From contig CM036197.1 in NCBI GenBank assembly GCA_020631735.1, positions 50,441,056 to 50,505,055 on the forward strand: a DNA stretch of 64,000 nucleotides, given 5' to 3'. The stretch is from Saccharum officinarum. Lineage: Eukaryota > Streptophyta > Magnoliopsida > Poales > Poaceae. Below the pieces are notes generated by a model. That model was not told the origin of the DNA. It searched no databases and was given only the letters and a program-made list of their open reading frames with translations. This document shows, piece after piece, positions 47,304 to 59,471 of this stretch. A program made the translations under genes and the position numbers. The number at the start of each line of letters is the position of its first letter. The first letter of the stretch is position 1.

Positions 47304-49748
47304 TGAAAGGTCCTTTTTGGTTTTGGTAATTGAGTGACAACTTAGGTGGACTAATATGTGGTTATGTGAGATACACAGGAGATTAGTCCACAGATGATTG
47401 TGTTATGAAGGAGCTCATTGCATATGAGACATGACATGGAGTCATGTGACCAAGGTGGCTAAGATCAAGATGAGGCTTGGCTCGATGGACCGGTTGCAAG
47501 TGTGAAGGGCAAGTCGAAGGCTTTAGAGCGATGGACCGTGAGGCGGTGAAGCTTGAGCAAGACTTGGCGCCGATGGACCAACACAACGATGAAGAGCAAG
47601 TGAGGTCAAGATCGATGGACCAAGGTCACATGATGATATGAAGTGCATCATATCATTTATGATAGGGTTGATGCATGTGTTGCATCAACGTCGAAGGAGA
47701 TGGAGTGGAATGCGCAAGGCAAAGGTATAACCTAGGGCATTTCCATTTCACCGGTCATAGGTGTATAGAGAAGTTGATGACCGGGTTTAGGATAGATGGT
47801 CGTACTATCAAGAGGGGCAAACTTGTTTGCATATCGGTCATCTAGTGCCACTTGAGCGATCTAACTTTGCATACGTGTTAGGATCGAGTGGCGAGGCAAG
47901 TTGAGTGCCTAACTTCTTCAATAAAATGATTTATGAAAATGCTAACACACGTGCACAAGGTGGTGATCACTTGGTGGTGTTAGCACATTTGCGATGGTAG
48001 TGGAGTTTGAGCGGTAGAGAGGGTTTGGGATCCTCTCTCCCTCCCGCCGAGCTTGCGAGGCGGGATTCAGGTGTTTTCGATGAGTTGAAATGCCTATTTT
48101 CCACTACGCCAGAAGTCGGAAAAGAAACGGAGGCGAACAGAGGTCACAGAGGTGACTGGACGCTGCACTAGACGCGGTCATGGTATGACCGGACGCGTTC
48201 GGTCAGTACAGCGCAGACGCGGGTGTTAGGGTTTGTAACCGGCGCGTCCGGTTAATCGCGGGACCGGCGCGTCCGGTCATGCGCCCAGTGGGAATTGCAG
48301 AACACAAGGATGATCGGACGCGCGGCGCGTCCGGTCACACATGATCGGACGCATCCGATCGTTGAAGGTGCTTACTAGACTCTAACCGGACGCTGGCACT
48401 ATCGCGTCCGGTCGTCGCAAGGAGCGCGTCCGGTCATGTCGTTGTACGCGCGGTCCTGTGTGATCGGCGCGTCCGGTCGTTGCCAGGGGCGCGTCCGGTC
48501 ATGGCAGTGGCGCGTTCGGTCGCTGGTTTGACCGTTGGGGGTCAGTGACCGTTGGAGAATCAGACGCGGCTGAGCGTGTCCGGTCAGTTACGACCGGTGC
48601 GTCCGGTCGTCCTGAAATCTGCCCAGTGAAGGGGTAACGGCTCTATTTGACCGTGGGGTTATAAATAGATGCCTTGGCCGGTCGTGGCCAGGAGCTGAGC
48701 ACACTTTGCCCTTGGTGGCTTATGTGGTAGTGCTTGGAATCCCTCTAACTCACTCATGCTTGATAGTGTTCATCGGATCGAGTGAGAGAGCGATTCTAGT
48801 GTGTTGCATCGAGAGGATTGCATCGTGTGACACTAGGTGATCGTGTTGCAAGCCGGTGGTGCTTGTTACTCTTGGAGGTTGCCACCTCCTAGATGGCTTG
48901 GTGGCTTGCGACTCCGTTGAAGCACGCATGGAGATTGTGCGTGGCTCTGGAGGAGGATTTGTGAGGGGAATTGTGCTCACCCCGCGGGGATCGCGAAGGG
49001 CAACTCTAGTAAAGCTCGTGGCTTGGAGGATCCCCATCTTGAGAGTGGATGTGCGGCACCCGCTGAGGGTTTGACTCTTGATAGTCAATTAGCTCGTGAT
49101 CCATCAAGTGGGTGTATCGCCACAACGGGGACTAGCTTGGTGGCAACCAAGTGAACCTCGGTGAAAAACCGCCGTGTCAACCTTGTGTACTTCTTCTCGG
49201 TGGTTTGCTTTCGATTCATAAGCTTATATTTACTTTCATATACTTGTGCTTGTGTAGTTGCTCTTGTAACTAGTTGGCTTGTGTAGTTTGCTAGTTACGT
49301 TCTTGCTTGTGTAGCATAGAAGTAGCAATCGTTGCGTGGCTAATTTGGTTTGTGTAACCTTGTTAGTCATATTGCTTAGTTTGTGTAGTTAAGTAATTTG
49401 CGCTCTCCAGTTTGGCATTAGTTGCCTTGCTATTGAGCATTGCTAGTGAGCATAGGTGGCTTCGTGCTTTTGCTTACTAGAATTGTGTAGGAGCTCCCCG
49501 GCTTTGCTAAAGTACTAGTGCATAGGTTTGTGTGACCTTGCTCTAGAATTGTTTAGGAGAGCTCTTGATAAGGAAAGCACCTTAGTTACTAATTAGGATC
49601 TTTGTGAGGTGCTTGTGAACTTAGATAGAGGGGTGTAGTCTTGGCTAGACCGATAGTTTTAATTCCGCATTTATTTCGGTTTGCCGACGTGATCATTTTT
49701 AGAAAGGACTATTCACCCCCCCCTCTAGTCCGCCATCTCGACCGTTCA
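47304..49748 (+). repeat. B1 3' LTR
   Basis: The 2,445-bp LTR begins TGAAAGGTCC and ends GACCGTTCA. It contains a shorter palindromic array (about 48150-48615) and TATAAATA at 48660-48667. It has an extra stretch near 48030-48075 absent from the 5' LTR. Divergence from the 5' LTR is a few per cent by eye. Confidence 0.9.
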
Positions 49749-50403
49749 GCAGGACACTCTGTTTTGATGATCTGTAATAAAGTTACTAATGTTACTCCAC
49801 TACTATGGTTATAATAACTAAACTTAAGGTTTGTAAGGTTTAGAACAAATGGTTTGTAAATTTATGTCATGTAAGACTTTTGCACTTTTACTCCGATGTA
49901 ATTTATTATATAAACGGTTGTAATATTGCAATGCCTTTGTAATTTGATCCTACTCAGAAGATCGTGGATGATTCGGGTTTCCCGAGGACACCCGACAGAT
50001 TTTTTAAGTTATCTGGAACACATGCATAGTCGTCAGAAGTCTTCGGAACAATGACAGGTGCATGTGGACCATATAATTTAGGAGGTTCTGCCACAATATC
50101 AGTTGATGAGTAGGTAGAAAAAAATCGAACCAAGCGGACGAAGGAAACAAAAAAAAACTAGCTAGCAAAACGAACATGTGGAATCTAAAAAACTAGAACA
50201 AGGCCCACCAAAAAACCCATCGGCAGAACAGGGCCCATGAAAAAATAAACAAAACACACGAAACGTAATCATAGGGAAAACAAAATAAAAGACACATAAC
50301 GGACTCAGAACAAAAATAGGAAATGGACTCACAAAGAAAAACCCTAACAAAAAATGATTTTTGACGAAATACAAAACAAATGATTGTCGGATTTAAAAAA
50401 ATC

Positions 50404-50664
50404 CTTAAACATAGTTGATCTAAGAAGTTTCATAGAAAACTGTTCTAGCTTGGAACATATATGAAACCAATCAATTTTTTAAACCAAACCTAATTAAATC
50501 CGACAAAACAAATGATTATCAGATTTAAATAAGTTTGGTTTAAAATTTTGATTGGTTTCATATACGGATTTAAATAAGTTTGGTTTAAAAATTTTGATTG
50601 GTTTTATATATGTTCCAATATAGAACAAATTTTCTATGAAATTTCTTAGATTAACTATGTTTTA
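50404..50664. repeat. Large imperfect inverted repeat (about 86-bp arms)
   Basis: The left arm 50404-50489 is the reverse complement of 50578-50664 with roughly ten mismatches (core GATTGGTTTCATATATGTTCC on the inverse strand). About 90 bp lie between, including a partial second copy of the right-arm start (50533-50566). A transcript would fold into a long hairpin. The right arm begins the AT-rich repeat that is also found around 17150. Confidence 0.75.
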
Positions 50665-50850
50665 GAATTTTTATTTAATTTTCCTAAAAATATATTTAGA
50701 TTTTTTTGGAAAAAAAATATTTTTATGATTTTTGTAAAGTCTATTTTCACTCCTAAATTTTTCAACGTAGTACAATTTACTTTCTTGTTGCTGACGTGAC
50801 GTTGTGTAAGCTAAAACTGTGATGAAACCAGCGTCAAAACCGAATTAGGT
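50665..50850. repeat. Uninterrupted copy of the AT-rich repeat (empty site)
   Basis: This segment continues the right arm of the inverted repeat and matches 17220-17360 joined to 18908-18950. The word GTAAG at 50806-50810 is single here, while the other copy has it on both sides of a solo LTR. Confidence 0.65.
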
Positions 50851-50880
50851 GTGTGGTTTGTCCGGTATTATAAAGTTTAT

Positions 50881-52257
50881 AGGGTGTATGACATCTGATT
50901 TTATTTTATAAGGAAAATCAAATAACCGTAACCTTGAGCCTGCATTCTGGACCAACGGACCAAGAAGGCCTGCTACTCTGCTAGGCCCAACTAATGGGAT
51001 GCGGCCCATATTATCCCTAAGAATCTTCTCAACGTGAGCTACTGGGCTTTAGTTGGGAGGACGGTGGCAACCTGGCCAATGGCCATGGCGTGCGCGCCTC
51101 TCGCTTCGCGTTGCGCCGGTGCAGTAGAATCACCAGTTCTTCACTTGGTGGTCACAATACGCGTGCGCTGAACCGCAGCTTTCCACTCTCCACAGCAGTC
51201 AATCGGTCGGTCGGCGGCCGGTTGGTCAGTCAACAGCGACGTCAGAGTCCCGCCCCACGACGACGCAGCACGGCAGCAGGCAGCAGCACCCTGCCGGTCT
51301 CTGGTCACCCCGCCGCAGGGCGCAGGGCGCAGAGGCATCTCGGCGTCGCCGCGGGAAATTTCGACCCACGAGCGCGGAGAAGTCGCCGGCGTCGAGCGTG
51401 ACTTTCCACGCCAGGGACAGCATCAGCGGATCCACGAGCAGCGACCAATCATTGAAACGTTGCCCGCCGCAGGCATTGCTCACGCTCCGCCGAAGACTTG
51501 CCGACGACCATGCAATAGCCGCCCCGCATGCACGTACCAGCGCTCGGTGCCCGGTTTTCTTTCCTCTGCCTCTCAAGTTTCATTCAGGTCGGCATTGCGT
51601 CCGTGCGCTGGATATTCAGCCGCCTACGAGAAAACGATGAGAACGAACCAGCGACAGAACGTGACTTGCGATTTGCGGGCTGCTAGCATTTTCTATGTAG
51701 ATAGAGTAGTATCTGCCTCTGGGTAAAGTACAGTACAATAACTGAAAGCGAGCACTAAGATGTAAGGCAAGTGCATGCACCAGATATTTTAAATCGTTCA
51801 GTTGGGGCTCCTGCGTTAACAAACACTGAAAGAAAGAAGCGCTCACTGTGCTAGCGACACATAAGACCATTCACCGATTAAGATTAACAAACCCCGACCG
51901 AGACTATTCAGTGACGCTGAGCTAATCACACAACGTTACAATGGAGAAAGAAACAAAGACGTCGCAGTGCCACTTGTGGCGAGTAGGATCAGAGCAGATG
52001 GCAAATGTTTTTTCTTCGCAGCTAGCAGTGGGACGTCCCATCTGCGTCTGGTGCCATTTGGTGAGATCATACGTTCAGTGACGGGTGCAGTGCAGGCAAT
52101 TTCAGATATTTTTGAGCCCCATCCAACTTGACAAGGAAATGCGATGAATATATGATCATCAATGGAGAGCTAGCTAGGCCTCAGCACTTTATTGCTCTCA
52201 TCAAGGCCGCCTCCGAATCTGATGTGCTGCGGCCAGCGGCCTGCAGATTATTCATTC
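50881..52257. other. Intergenic, GC-rich in part, no gene recognised
   Basis: The part at about 51060-51600 is GC-rich with overlapping open frames on both strands. None has a recognisable domain, splice pattern or homologous partner here. It may be a decayed gene or promoter region. Confidence 0.35.
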
Positions 52258-52260
52258 AGC

Positions 52261-52524
52261 GGCCTTGTTTAGTTCCAGATTTGGGTGCCAAAATTGCACT
52301 ATGTAAAAAGGAGATTCCCCATCACATCAAAATGTTGGTAAATACATGGAGTACTAAATGTAGATGAAATTAAAAACTAATAGCAAAGTTTTGTTGTACT
52401 TTGCGAGACGAACATTTTAAGTCTAATTAATCATTTTTTGGACAATTTTTTGCAAAAAAAACAAAACGCGTTACAGTCGCGCAGATCCAACTCGGTGCTG
52501 CCGACTTCGGAACTGAACACGGCC
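52261..52524. mobile_element. Tourist-like MITE with AGC duplication
   Basis: A 264-bp element from GGCCTTGTTTAGTTCC to GGAACTGAACACGGCC is flanked by AGC at 52258-52260 and 52525-52527. The interior has the ATGGAGTACTAAATGTAGAT and GCGAGACGAACATTTTAAG words of the family. Confidence 0.85.
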
Positions 52525-52527
52525 AGC

Positions 52528-53079
52528 ATGTTCTTTCCTGTCTCTGAAACTCATTACTATTCCGAACTCAGATTGGTTGCAGGCTGCCGGATTCATCAGA
52601 ACAATAAAGGCTGTGACGTGCTCTGAAAGACAAAAGACTGCCGGATGACAAATTTACAATGCAATCAATTCAAATCGTATACAAGTGTTCCCTTGAAAGG
52701 AACAACTGCGTGCTGGATCCATTGTCAAAAGAAGGTAGCAGCACTGTGATGGTGTAGTAATGCAGAAGCAAGATATTCAAACTGCACGGCCATACGGCGA
52801 CAAACTGCGCCGCCTAAGACCCAAAATATCAAGATTAACACCAGTACCACTTAAGAACCCAAACTCAACCAAACCTTCTTTGCCGATATTTATTTCTTAC
52901 AAATAAACGATCTTCTTCTCCTTGTGTTCTTGCCTCGCTCACAGACAAATCTGCATGCCAGTGGGCATGCACGATCTGATCAGGCTGACATACCCATACC
53001 GCTCCGTGCATCTGTTTGTTGCATGTCGACAGAGCCTAGCTAGCACTAGTTTAAACACTAGCTCGGCTACCTTTCCAAC
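52528..53079. other. Intergenic, no feature seen
   Basis: No gene, RNA or transposon border recognised between the two MITEs. Confidence 0.35.
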
Positions 53080-53082
53080 ACA

Positions 53083-53347
53083 GGCCGTGTTTAGATGGCC
53101 AGATTCGGCGCCAAAATTACTGTTCCGATTTACTGTAGCTTTTTGTTTTTATTTGCTAATAATTGTCCAAACATTGATTACTTAGACTTAAAATATTCGT
53201 CTCGCAAAGTACAATAAAACTGTGCAATTAGTTTTTGATTTTATCTACATTTAGTACTTCATATATGTGCCGATATTTTGATGTGATGGGGAATCTTCTT
53301 TTTGCATAGTGAAATTTGGGGATGAATTTGGGGAACTAAACAAGGCC
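53083..53347. mobile_element. Tourist-like MITE with ACA duplication
   Basis: A 265-bp element from GGCCGTGTTTAG to CTAAACAAGGCC is flanked by ACA at 53080-53082 and 53348-53350. Its interior is the reverse complement of the family body seen at 52261. Confidence 0.85.
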
Positions 53348-53537
53348 ACATTTAGACGGCGTAATGGTAAGGTTTGTGGACTGATATGGACGTATGGCGT
53401 GCCAAGTGTTTTTTTTATCACGTCACACCCTTCAATTTCTACCGAACACTTGACCTGGACCATGGAAGAAAGTTTTTAGCTTTTGCTTTGTTGAACTTGA
53501 ACACTTCTCTACTCTCCCATCTTATCCCAGGACTATC

Positions 53538-53657
53538 TGTCCTGTTCGTTTCGCTGAAAAGATAAAGATGAAAAGTATTGTTCGTTGATTTGTTGTGAGA
53601 GAAAACACTGTTCCTTCGCTGAAAAAGTACGGCTGAAAAGACAAGCGAATAGGGCTG
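53538..53657. mobile_element. Short MITE (GTTCG type)
   Basis: A roughly 120-bp element has imperfect inverted ends: CCTGTTCGTTTCGCTGAAAAG on the left, and GGCTGAAAAGACAAGCGAATAGG on the right. The TTGTTGTGAGAGAAAACACT centre is common in sorghum-type genomes. Target duplication not resolved. Confidence 0.55.
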
Positions 53658-53659
53658 TC

Positions 53660-56512
53660 AAACGTCTCTGACACGTATTTTTTTGTTATATTATAAAAAC
53701 AAACGGGTTTGGACTGCAACGGATCTACTTAAACTATTGCTAGTCTAAAATATCTAGTAATCGACGGTTGCCAGGATTCAGTTTATTTATTCGTTTCCGT
53801 TTTCTATTTCATTTTGATAATATAGGATTCCATGCTTTGGTGCAACGAACTCATGTGCCCATATGGTGCGCTCAAATCATGTGGCCGGCCTGAAGCATAT
53901 AGGATGATAAGGCATCTTGGAAGGTCAACTCTGCTCAAGAATCATTGCATACATACAGATGTCTCAAATGTCAAATATATCTGAGGAGCTTGTGTGTATT
54001 ATCCCAGTACTGAAAAGTTGATTAAATGCATGCATATGTGTATGATCAGATCAGAGGTTTCTTTACCTGAAGTAGCATCAAGTACACGTACATACTTTGA
54101 CAAAATTACCGTGTTCACATGGTAAGACGATTGAGCCACAGAGATTAATCTACAAGTTTACTCACAGGTGCTAGTAAAAGTGGCCGGATTATGCAATAAT
54201 AGCTTGTTGAAGAACCATACTGTCACGCGAGGAGAGAGTCAACTGTGAACCACCGACCGTAGGAAATGGGCCTCCGAGAAAACAAGTACTAATAATTGAG
54301 CCTCCCTTTTTTTTCCAACGGGCTAAATTAGCTCTTTGATTGGTTCTGAGCGCAAGTGCTATGCTGAGGTCAACCTAAATATAATGCTCCTTATTACTCT
54401 GAAAGGCTACCATGATTTCAGTTGAGGAAAGAAAAGGTTAGAAAGAATGATTCATGCCTGCCTTGTTAAATCACCAAAAGTCTATCCCCTGCACAAACAG
54501 CTCCCAAGATGGCATGGCATGGCATGTTGCCGGTATCTGAAAGGCCAATTCAGCAACAAAGCTGAAGCTTGACACAAACCTTATGTGGCCGGTGGCCCAT
54601 CATCATGTGCAATAAAATACGCTGATCCTCCACGTAGCCTTTACGCCTGCAAATGGACAGCTTACAAACAACACTTCTCTGAAACCTTACAGTGACGAAG
54701 GAGTAGGACATGGATGACATATATAGAGGCGCATACATATAAGAGTCGTTGCTTCTGCTCTTCAAACTGATGAATAACATCATTGTGCAGGCAGCAGCAG
54801 TAGTTTTTTTTCGCTGAAATGATGTGTTGCTTGCGCAGTCGGGCAACCACGGTACCCTGAGTCGCAGTCGCGTAAGTACATCGCGATCGCGTTGTTGTCG
54901 TGTGCGTCCGCTTCTTGCAGAGGCGTTGGCTTTGGCTAACGCGGATTAATCAGTGGCCTTTTGGGCCCCGTTTGTTTCTGCGTTGGCGTCGCAATCATGG
55001 GCGAAGCTAGAGCACATTCATCAAGGGGTGCGCTTGCTTACTTTATGGGTGCGTATATGGTGTTTTCACCATAATTGCTGTTTTTCTGATTTTCCGTGAA
55101 TGCGGCGTCACCCACTACCATGACCATTAATCCACCCCTGATCGTGATTAAGCGAGAAAAGCGGAATAATCCCGCCGAATGCGACGAACACGCGTCTGTC
55201 AGTCGCCCGTGGCGTGGAACGCGAGAAAATAAACTAGGGTCCGCGATTTTCCTAAAATGCGCAATCGCGACACTAAGGCTGTCCCAGACACGGCCTTAGT
55301 CGCGTGCCGATGAACCGCACGCAACTCGCCTCCAGCAACTTGGTATCCAAATTGTCAATGGCATAGTACAGATGGTCCATGCTGGGTCGTAATTGCGAGG
55401 AGGAGCCTAAGAGGCGCGTGTCTAGTGTGTACGCGTTGATTCGTCACCGATGGGCGTACCGTACGTCTCATGATCTATCATCGCAAGACCACCGCCGCCA
55501 CCTAATCTGTTCTGTTCAGGGACCATGACATGTTACCGTAACATGGCGGGTGCGGGTCGATCAATCAGGCCACGCAGAGGAGAGGGCAGGACGATGAATG
55601 ATCTGCCGTCCTGCTACGCGCAGCGGCCTGTCTACCTGGCAATCGTTGTGATGGGCACATCATCAGAAATTCAGAGTGCTGTTAAATCCTCCTGCAGGAA
55701 GCCAGAAACCAACTATCTGTGCCGATCAAAAAATAAAAAGGAAAAAAAGAAAAGTCGTGCAGGAGTATCTGTGTGCTCTGATGCTGCTCTCGTCACCATC
55801 GGTTCCTGCATCATTCAGAATGATTTTAGCCGCATGGAAAGAAAAGTCGTGCAGCAGTACCCCCAGGTCCCAGCGAGGGATTTCCATTTCCGAGAAGCCC
55901 ATCAGCAATCGCAACATCTTGGAAACAGCGGCGCGAGCCACCAAATCATTGCAGGATTTCAGCGGCCAACACCGAGATGCTCCTCATGTGGACCAACGAG
56001 CGAATTCCAATGGCGCTTGCTAGCTTAGCCGCCTCGTCGTCGTATCGGTAGCGGCTCGGGGGAACGGCGGTGGAAGACTAGCGTGAGTTGACACGGAAGG
56101 CCTGGAGCTGGAGAGCGCTAGCTGGGGTTGTGGCGGCCCGGGCCGGCGCAACCGTACGTCGCGCAAGTCTGCCTCGGTGACGGCATGCATCCCGGCCGAG
56201 CGCACTGCGTGTCGTGGGACGCCCCAATCCCGTGACCTTGCTTGTGCCCTGCACGGCTGCACCCGCGCACTGCTTTCAACGTTACCATGATACGGTCCGG
56301 CACTAGAAAATGCCGGGTCTGCAGGTTCAGGTCACCGCCTGATTTTGGTGCCACTCCGGGCGACCCCGAGGAATTGCCGGCCGATCGAGTTGTTGGTGAT
56401 TTCAACGGTTGAATCACGGGTACCCACGCACGCAAACTGAGCGATATGCATGATGCAGGGATCGGATTGTTAATACCCATAAGTTGACTACAGACGGGCC
56501 GGTCAGGCGGTC
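53660..56512. other. Intergenic, no gene recognised
   Basis: Several chance-length frames occur, the longest at 55525-56028 on the + strand. It includes a short repeated GAAAAGTCGTGCAG word and lysine-rich low complexity. No domain or conserved motif was seen. No tRNA or MITE border was recognised. Confidence 0.35.
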
Positions 56513-57320
56513 AGCCACCGGCACACTGACTGTAGTGTGTGATTTTGAACGACAGTGTGCAATTTTTTTTTCTCACGCTGATTGAGGCCGCTAGAACAGG
56601 TCTCGGGCTGGGCTAATAATGTCGCGCGTGATGATGGCAGGAGTGATTTTCTGCATTTCTGGGATCGGATAAGGCCCCGTTTAATTCCACTTCATTTTGC
56701 CAAATTTTTTAAGATTTTCTGTCACATCGAATATTTGGACGCATGCATAAAGTATTAAATATAGATAAAAAAATAAAATTAATTACATAGTTTAGACGAA
56801 ATGGACGAGACGAATCTTTTAAGACTCATTAGACCATGATTGGACACTAATTGCCAAATAACAACGAAAGGCGCTACAGTGTAAGTTGCCAAAAATTTCG
56901 GAACTAAACCGGCCTTAAGTGGAGTGATTCTCGATTGGGAATTGAGAAATCAGAATGAAACTAGGGTTTGAACCGTAAATGCCTTTGGAAGAATTCAAGC
57001 CTAGTTGTCAAACACCGGCACACTGACAGTAGTCTAATTTTGAACGACGATTTTCTTCTGGATGAAAAACGTGCCTCGGCACGGTCGCAATTTTTTTTAA
57101 AAAAAAACGACGACAGTGTGTAATTTTTCTCACGATGATTGAAGCCACTAGGACAGGTCTCGGGCTGGGGGTAATGTCGCGCATGATGATTGCAGGAGTG
57201 ATTTTCTGCAGTTGTTGGATCGGATAAATGGAGTGATTAGACTGGGCGTAGAAGAATCAGATGAAATTAGGCTTTGAACCGTAAATGCCTTTGGAAGAAT
57301 TCAAGTCTAGTTGTACCTTT
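56513..57320. repeat. Local tandem duplication with one copy interrupted by a MITE
   Basis: Copy 1 is 56513-57014 and includes the MITE at 56673-56915. Copy 2 is about 57015-57320. Shared words include CACCGGCACACTGAC, AGGTCTCGGGCTGGG, GGAGTGATTTTCTGCA and GAACCGTAAATGCCTTTGGA. A third, more degenerate partial copy lies at about 57745-57960. Confidence 0.8.
56673..56915. mobile_element. Tourist-like MITE with matching empty site nearby
   Basis: A 243-bp element begins GGCCCCGTTTAATT and ends AACTAAACCGGCCT, flanked by TAA at 56670-56672 and 56916-56918. The neighbouring duplicate has a single TAA at 57225-57227 where the element would be. Confidence 0.85.
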
Positions 57321-58689
57321 TTTTTTTCTAAGTGCCCGGCTTGTAAACACTACAGAATTCTGAGAAGGAATCAGTTTGACTAGTACAAAATAAATTAGTC
57401 AGCCAATCCTGCCTTTCTGATGATTGAAACCCTCTTTAGTAGATTTTTGCTGTGATTTATCGATGAGCTTAGGGACTGTTTGAAATACGGGAAAAATTCA
57501 TATTCCTATGTTTTCCATGTGAAATTAAATTAATTCCAGCGAAATTCTTGTGTTCCAAGCTGACCTTTAATCAAAACCCCTGCCAACGTGACAATGCAAA
57601 AAAAAACGGCTTGCAAAACTAAAATGAGACCAAAAAAACGAAGGTGAAGTTGTTTTTGCCTCAAAGCCGAAGTCACAAAAGTATTAGCGAAGCCCAAGCC
57701 ACTTAAAGAAGACATGAGAGTTGGACAGAGAAAAAAGACTGAGATCTCATGAAATTAGTTTTTGAACCGTAAATGCCTTGGAATTCAAATAATATTGATG
57801 TGCTACTTCTTTTTTTGTGCCTCTCTAAAAGCTTCACGTTCTGGCGATTCACGGTCTGCTACGCTACTTCACATTGTTTGTTTAATTAATAAACATTCTG
57901 ATCTGGGAAGAATCAATTTGACTGGTAGAATATAGATGAGACACTGATCAACCCATCCTATCTTTCTGATTGAGAGAGCAAGCTAGCAAGAGACGATTTC
58001 ATGTTCCAGGAAAGTGTCTGCTGGATGGACGCTGGTCCAAAAAATATATACTATATTTTTAGGGCCTACTACGATCGTGAAACATGCTGGCGACAATTAG
58101 CCGCCGAGATGGATCAACGATGATGGACTGTTAATTACATCTCCTTGCAGAGTCCAACACGTCCCTGTACTTGATGGTGGCTTCCTTGATGGAAAGTGAT
58201 CCGGGATCCGACACCTTAACCCCCATTTTTCTACTATCATCCAAAATGTGGCGAATATAAGGAACCAATTTTTCTTCCATAATAATACAAGAAGAGTACC
58301 TGCATCACACTAGTGCAGAAACTTACAATAGGTAATGGAATCTAATGGCGATATGAAAATGCTACGCGCGTACGGCCAGTAATGCCCCATCCATCAGAGC
58401 TCGGGCCATGTGATGTGATAAGCCTATCAGGCATTCAGGCTTGCTCGAGCTTTGAACTGGTAAACAGTACAGCTTATCTTTATCATTTGCATGTCAGGGT
58501 CCGTCCAGAAAATATAATTATATAACTCAGTCAAACTGGACTAAATTTATATAAAAAGATATTAGTATCTGACATGTATCATTAGCTGTATTATAAAATA
58601 TTTTTTCATAATATACCAAACAAATTAAAGTTATTGATAATATTTTTAATATATTTTGTAGTCAAATGTGAGGTAGCTTGACCTACCAG
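57321..58689. other. Intergenic, degenerate duplicate then AT-rich sequence
   Basis: 57340-57960 contains a decayed third copy of part of the upstream duplication. 57961-58689 is AT-rich without a recognisable gene. Confidence 0.4.
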
Positions 58690-59136
58690 ACTTGACTAAT
58701 TTATAGTTTGATACTATGAGCTAATTGTTAGCTAGCTAATTTAGTTTAAATTAGCTCTAGTCCATCTAAATAGGAGGGCTAATAGATGGATTAATTTTGT
58801 AGCAAGTCTTTAACTAGATGGATTAATTTTATGAGCTTATTGTTAGCTAGCTGATTTTATCTTAAATTAGCTCTAGTGCATCTAAACAGGAGGGCTAATA
58901 GATGGATTAATTTTGTAGCTAAGTTTTTAACTAGTTGTTAGCCACCTAGCTAGCCAACCACTTCTAATTTGAGTTAACTTTTTAGTCCAACTAGTAACCA
59001 GCCATATGTATCCAAATACACCCTTAGGTCCCATTTGAATCCATAGAGCTAATATTTAGTTGTTAAAAGTTAGCTCCTTAGATTTAAATGGGTCTAGCTT
59101 ATATTTCAGCTAATTGTTAGCTGAATATCCAGCTAA

Positions 59137-59345
59137 GGCCCTGTTTGGACCGTAGGACTACTTCACTAATTTTTAGTTCATAAAAATCAAAATGGGCAGA
59201 GTACTGTTAGCTCACAAGTCATGAATGAATTGTTAGTCCTAGCTCATCCGAACATACTCTAACAACTGTTTGCTAATGGTAACTAATATTAGTTATGGAC
59301 TATTTTCTAGATAGCTATTAGCAGGTAATGGATCTAAACAGGGCC
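59137..59345. mobile_element. Tourist-like MITE in the cluster
   Basis: A 209-bp element from GGCCCTGTTTGGACC to GGATCTAAACAGGGCC. The flanks are TAA on the left and TTA on the right. Confidence 0.65.
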
Positions 59346-59471
59346 TTAGGCTACTATTGGATCCCTGTTTGGATCTATGGAGCTAGTAGCTACTGATAAA
59401 TATATGGATCCAAACTGGTGTAGCTAATTGCTAACTAATATCTAACAGGCTAAATCAGCTAATAATAGTTA

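Larger units (their letters stand above)
23590..49748 (+). mobile_element. Element B1: gag-only Sirevirus-like Ty1/copia retrotransposon
   Basis: B1 lies in A1 and is flanked by GCAGG at 23585-23589 and 49749-49753. Its parts are the 5' LTR (23590-26003), an initiator-Met primer site, gag, about 3.3 kb without coding capacity, a polypurine tract and the 3' LTR (47304-49748). Element A2 splits its gag. Apart from A2 it is about 10.2 kb. No protease, integrase, reverse transcriptase or RNase H is present, so it can only move with enzymes from another element. The LTRs differ visibly (about eight changes in the first 240 bp plus indels), which makes B1 much older than B2. Confidence 0.85.
19961..50095 (+). 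mobile_element. Element A1: long solo-LTR-like element, outermost host of the nest
   Basis: A1 begins TGTAACATCCTTGGTGTT at 19961 and ends GGAGGTTCTGCCACA at 50095. It is flanked by ATATC at 19956-19960 and 50096-50100. It is split into 19961-23589 and 49754-50095 by element B1. Its own length is about 3.97 kb. It has TG...CA ends and a 5-bp duplication, but no pair of internal LTRs, primer site or pol. This fits a very long solo LTR; some Ty3/gypsy lineages have LTRs of several kb. A GC-rich block lies at about 20890-21680. It shares the start TGTAACAYCCTNGGTGTT, a CCTTGTTGCAGGTA word and the end GGNGGTTCTGNNACA with element A2, so the two are related. A large non-autonomous element is the alternative. 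Confidence 0.75.

Noticed and set aside
55525..56028. 167-codon + strand frame
   Set aside because: Low-complexity lysine run, short internal repeats, no recognised motif and no promoter or splice signals.
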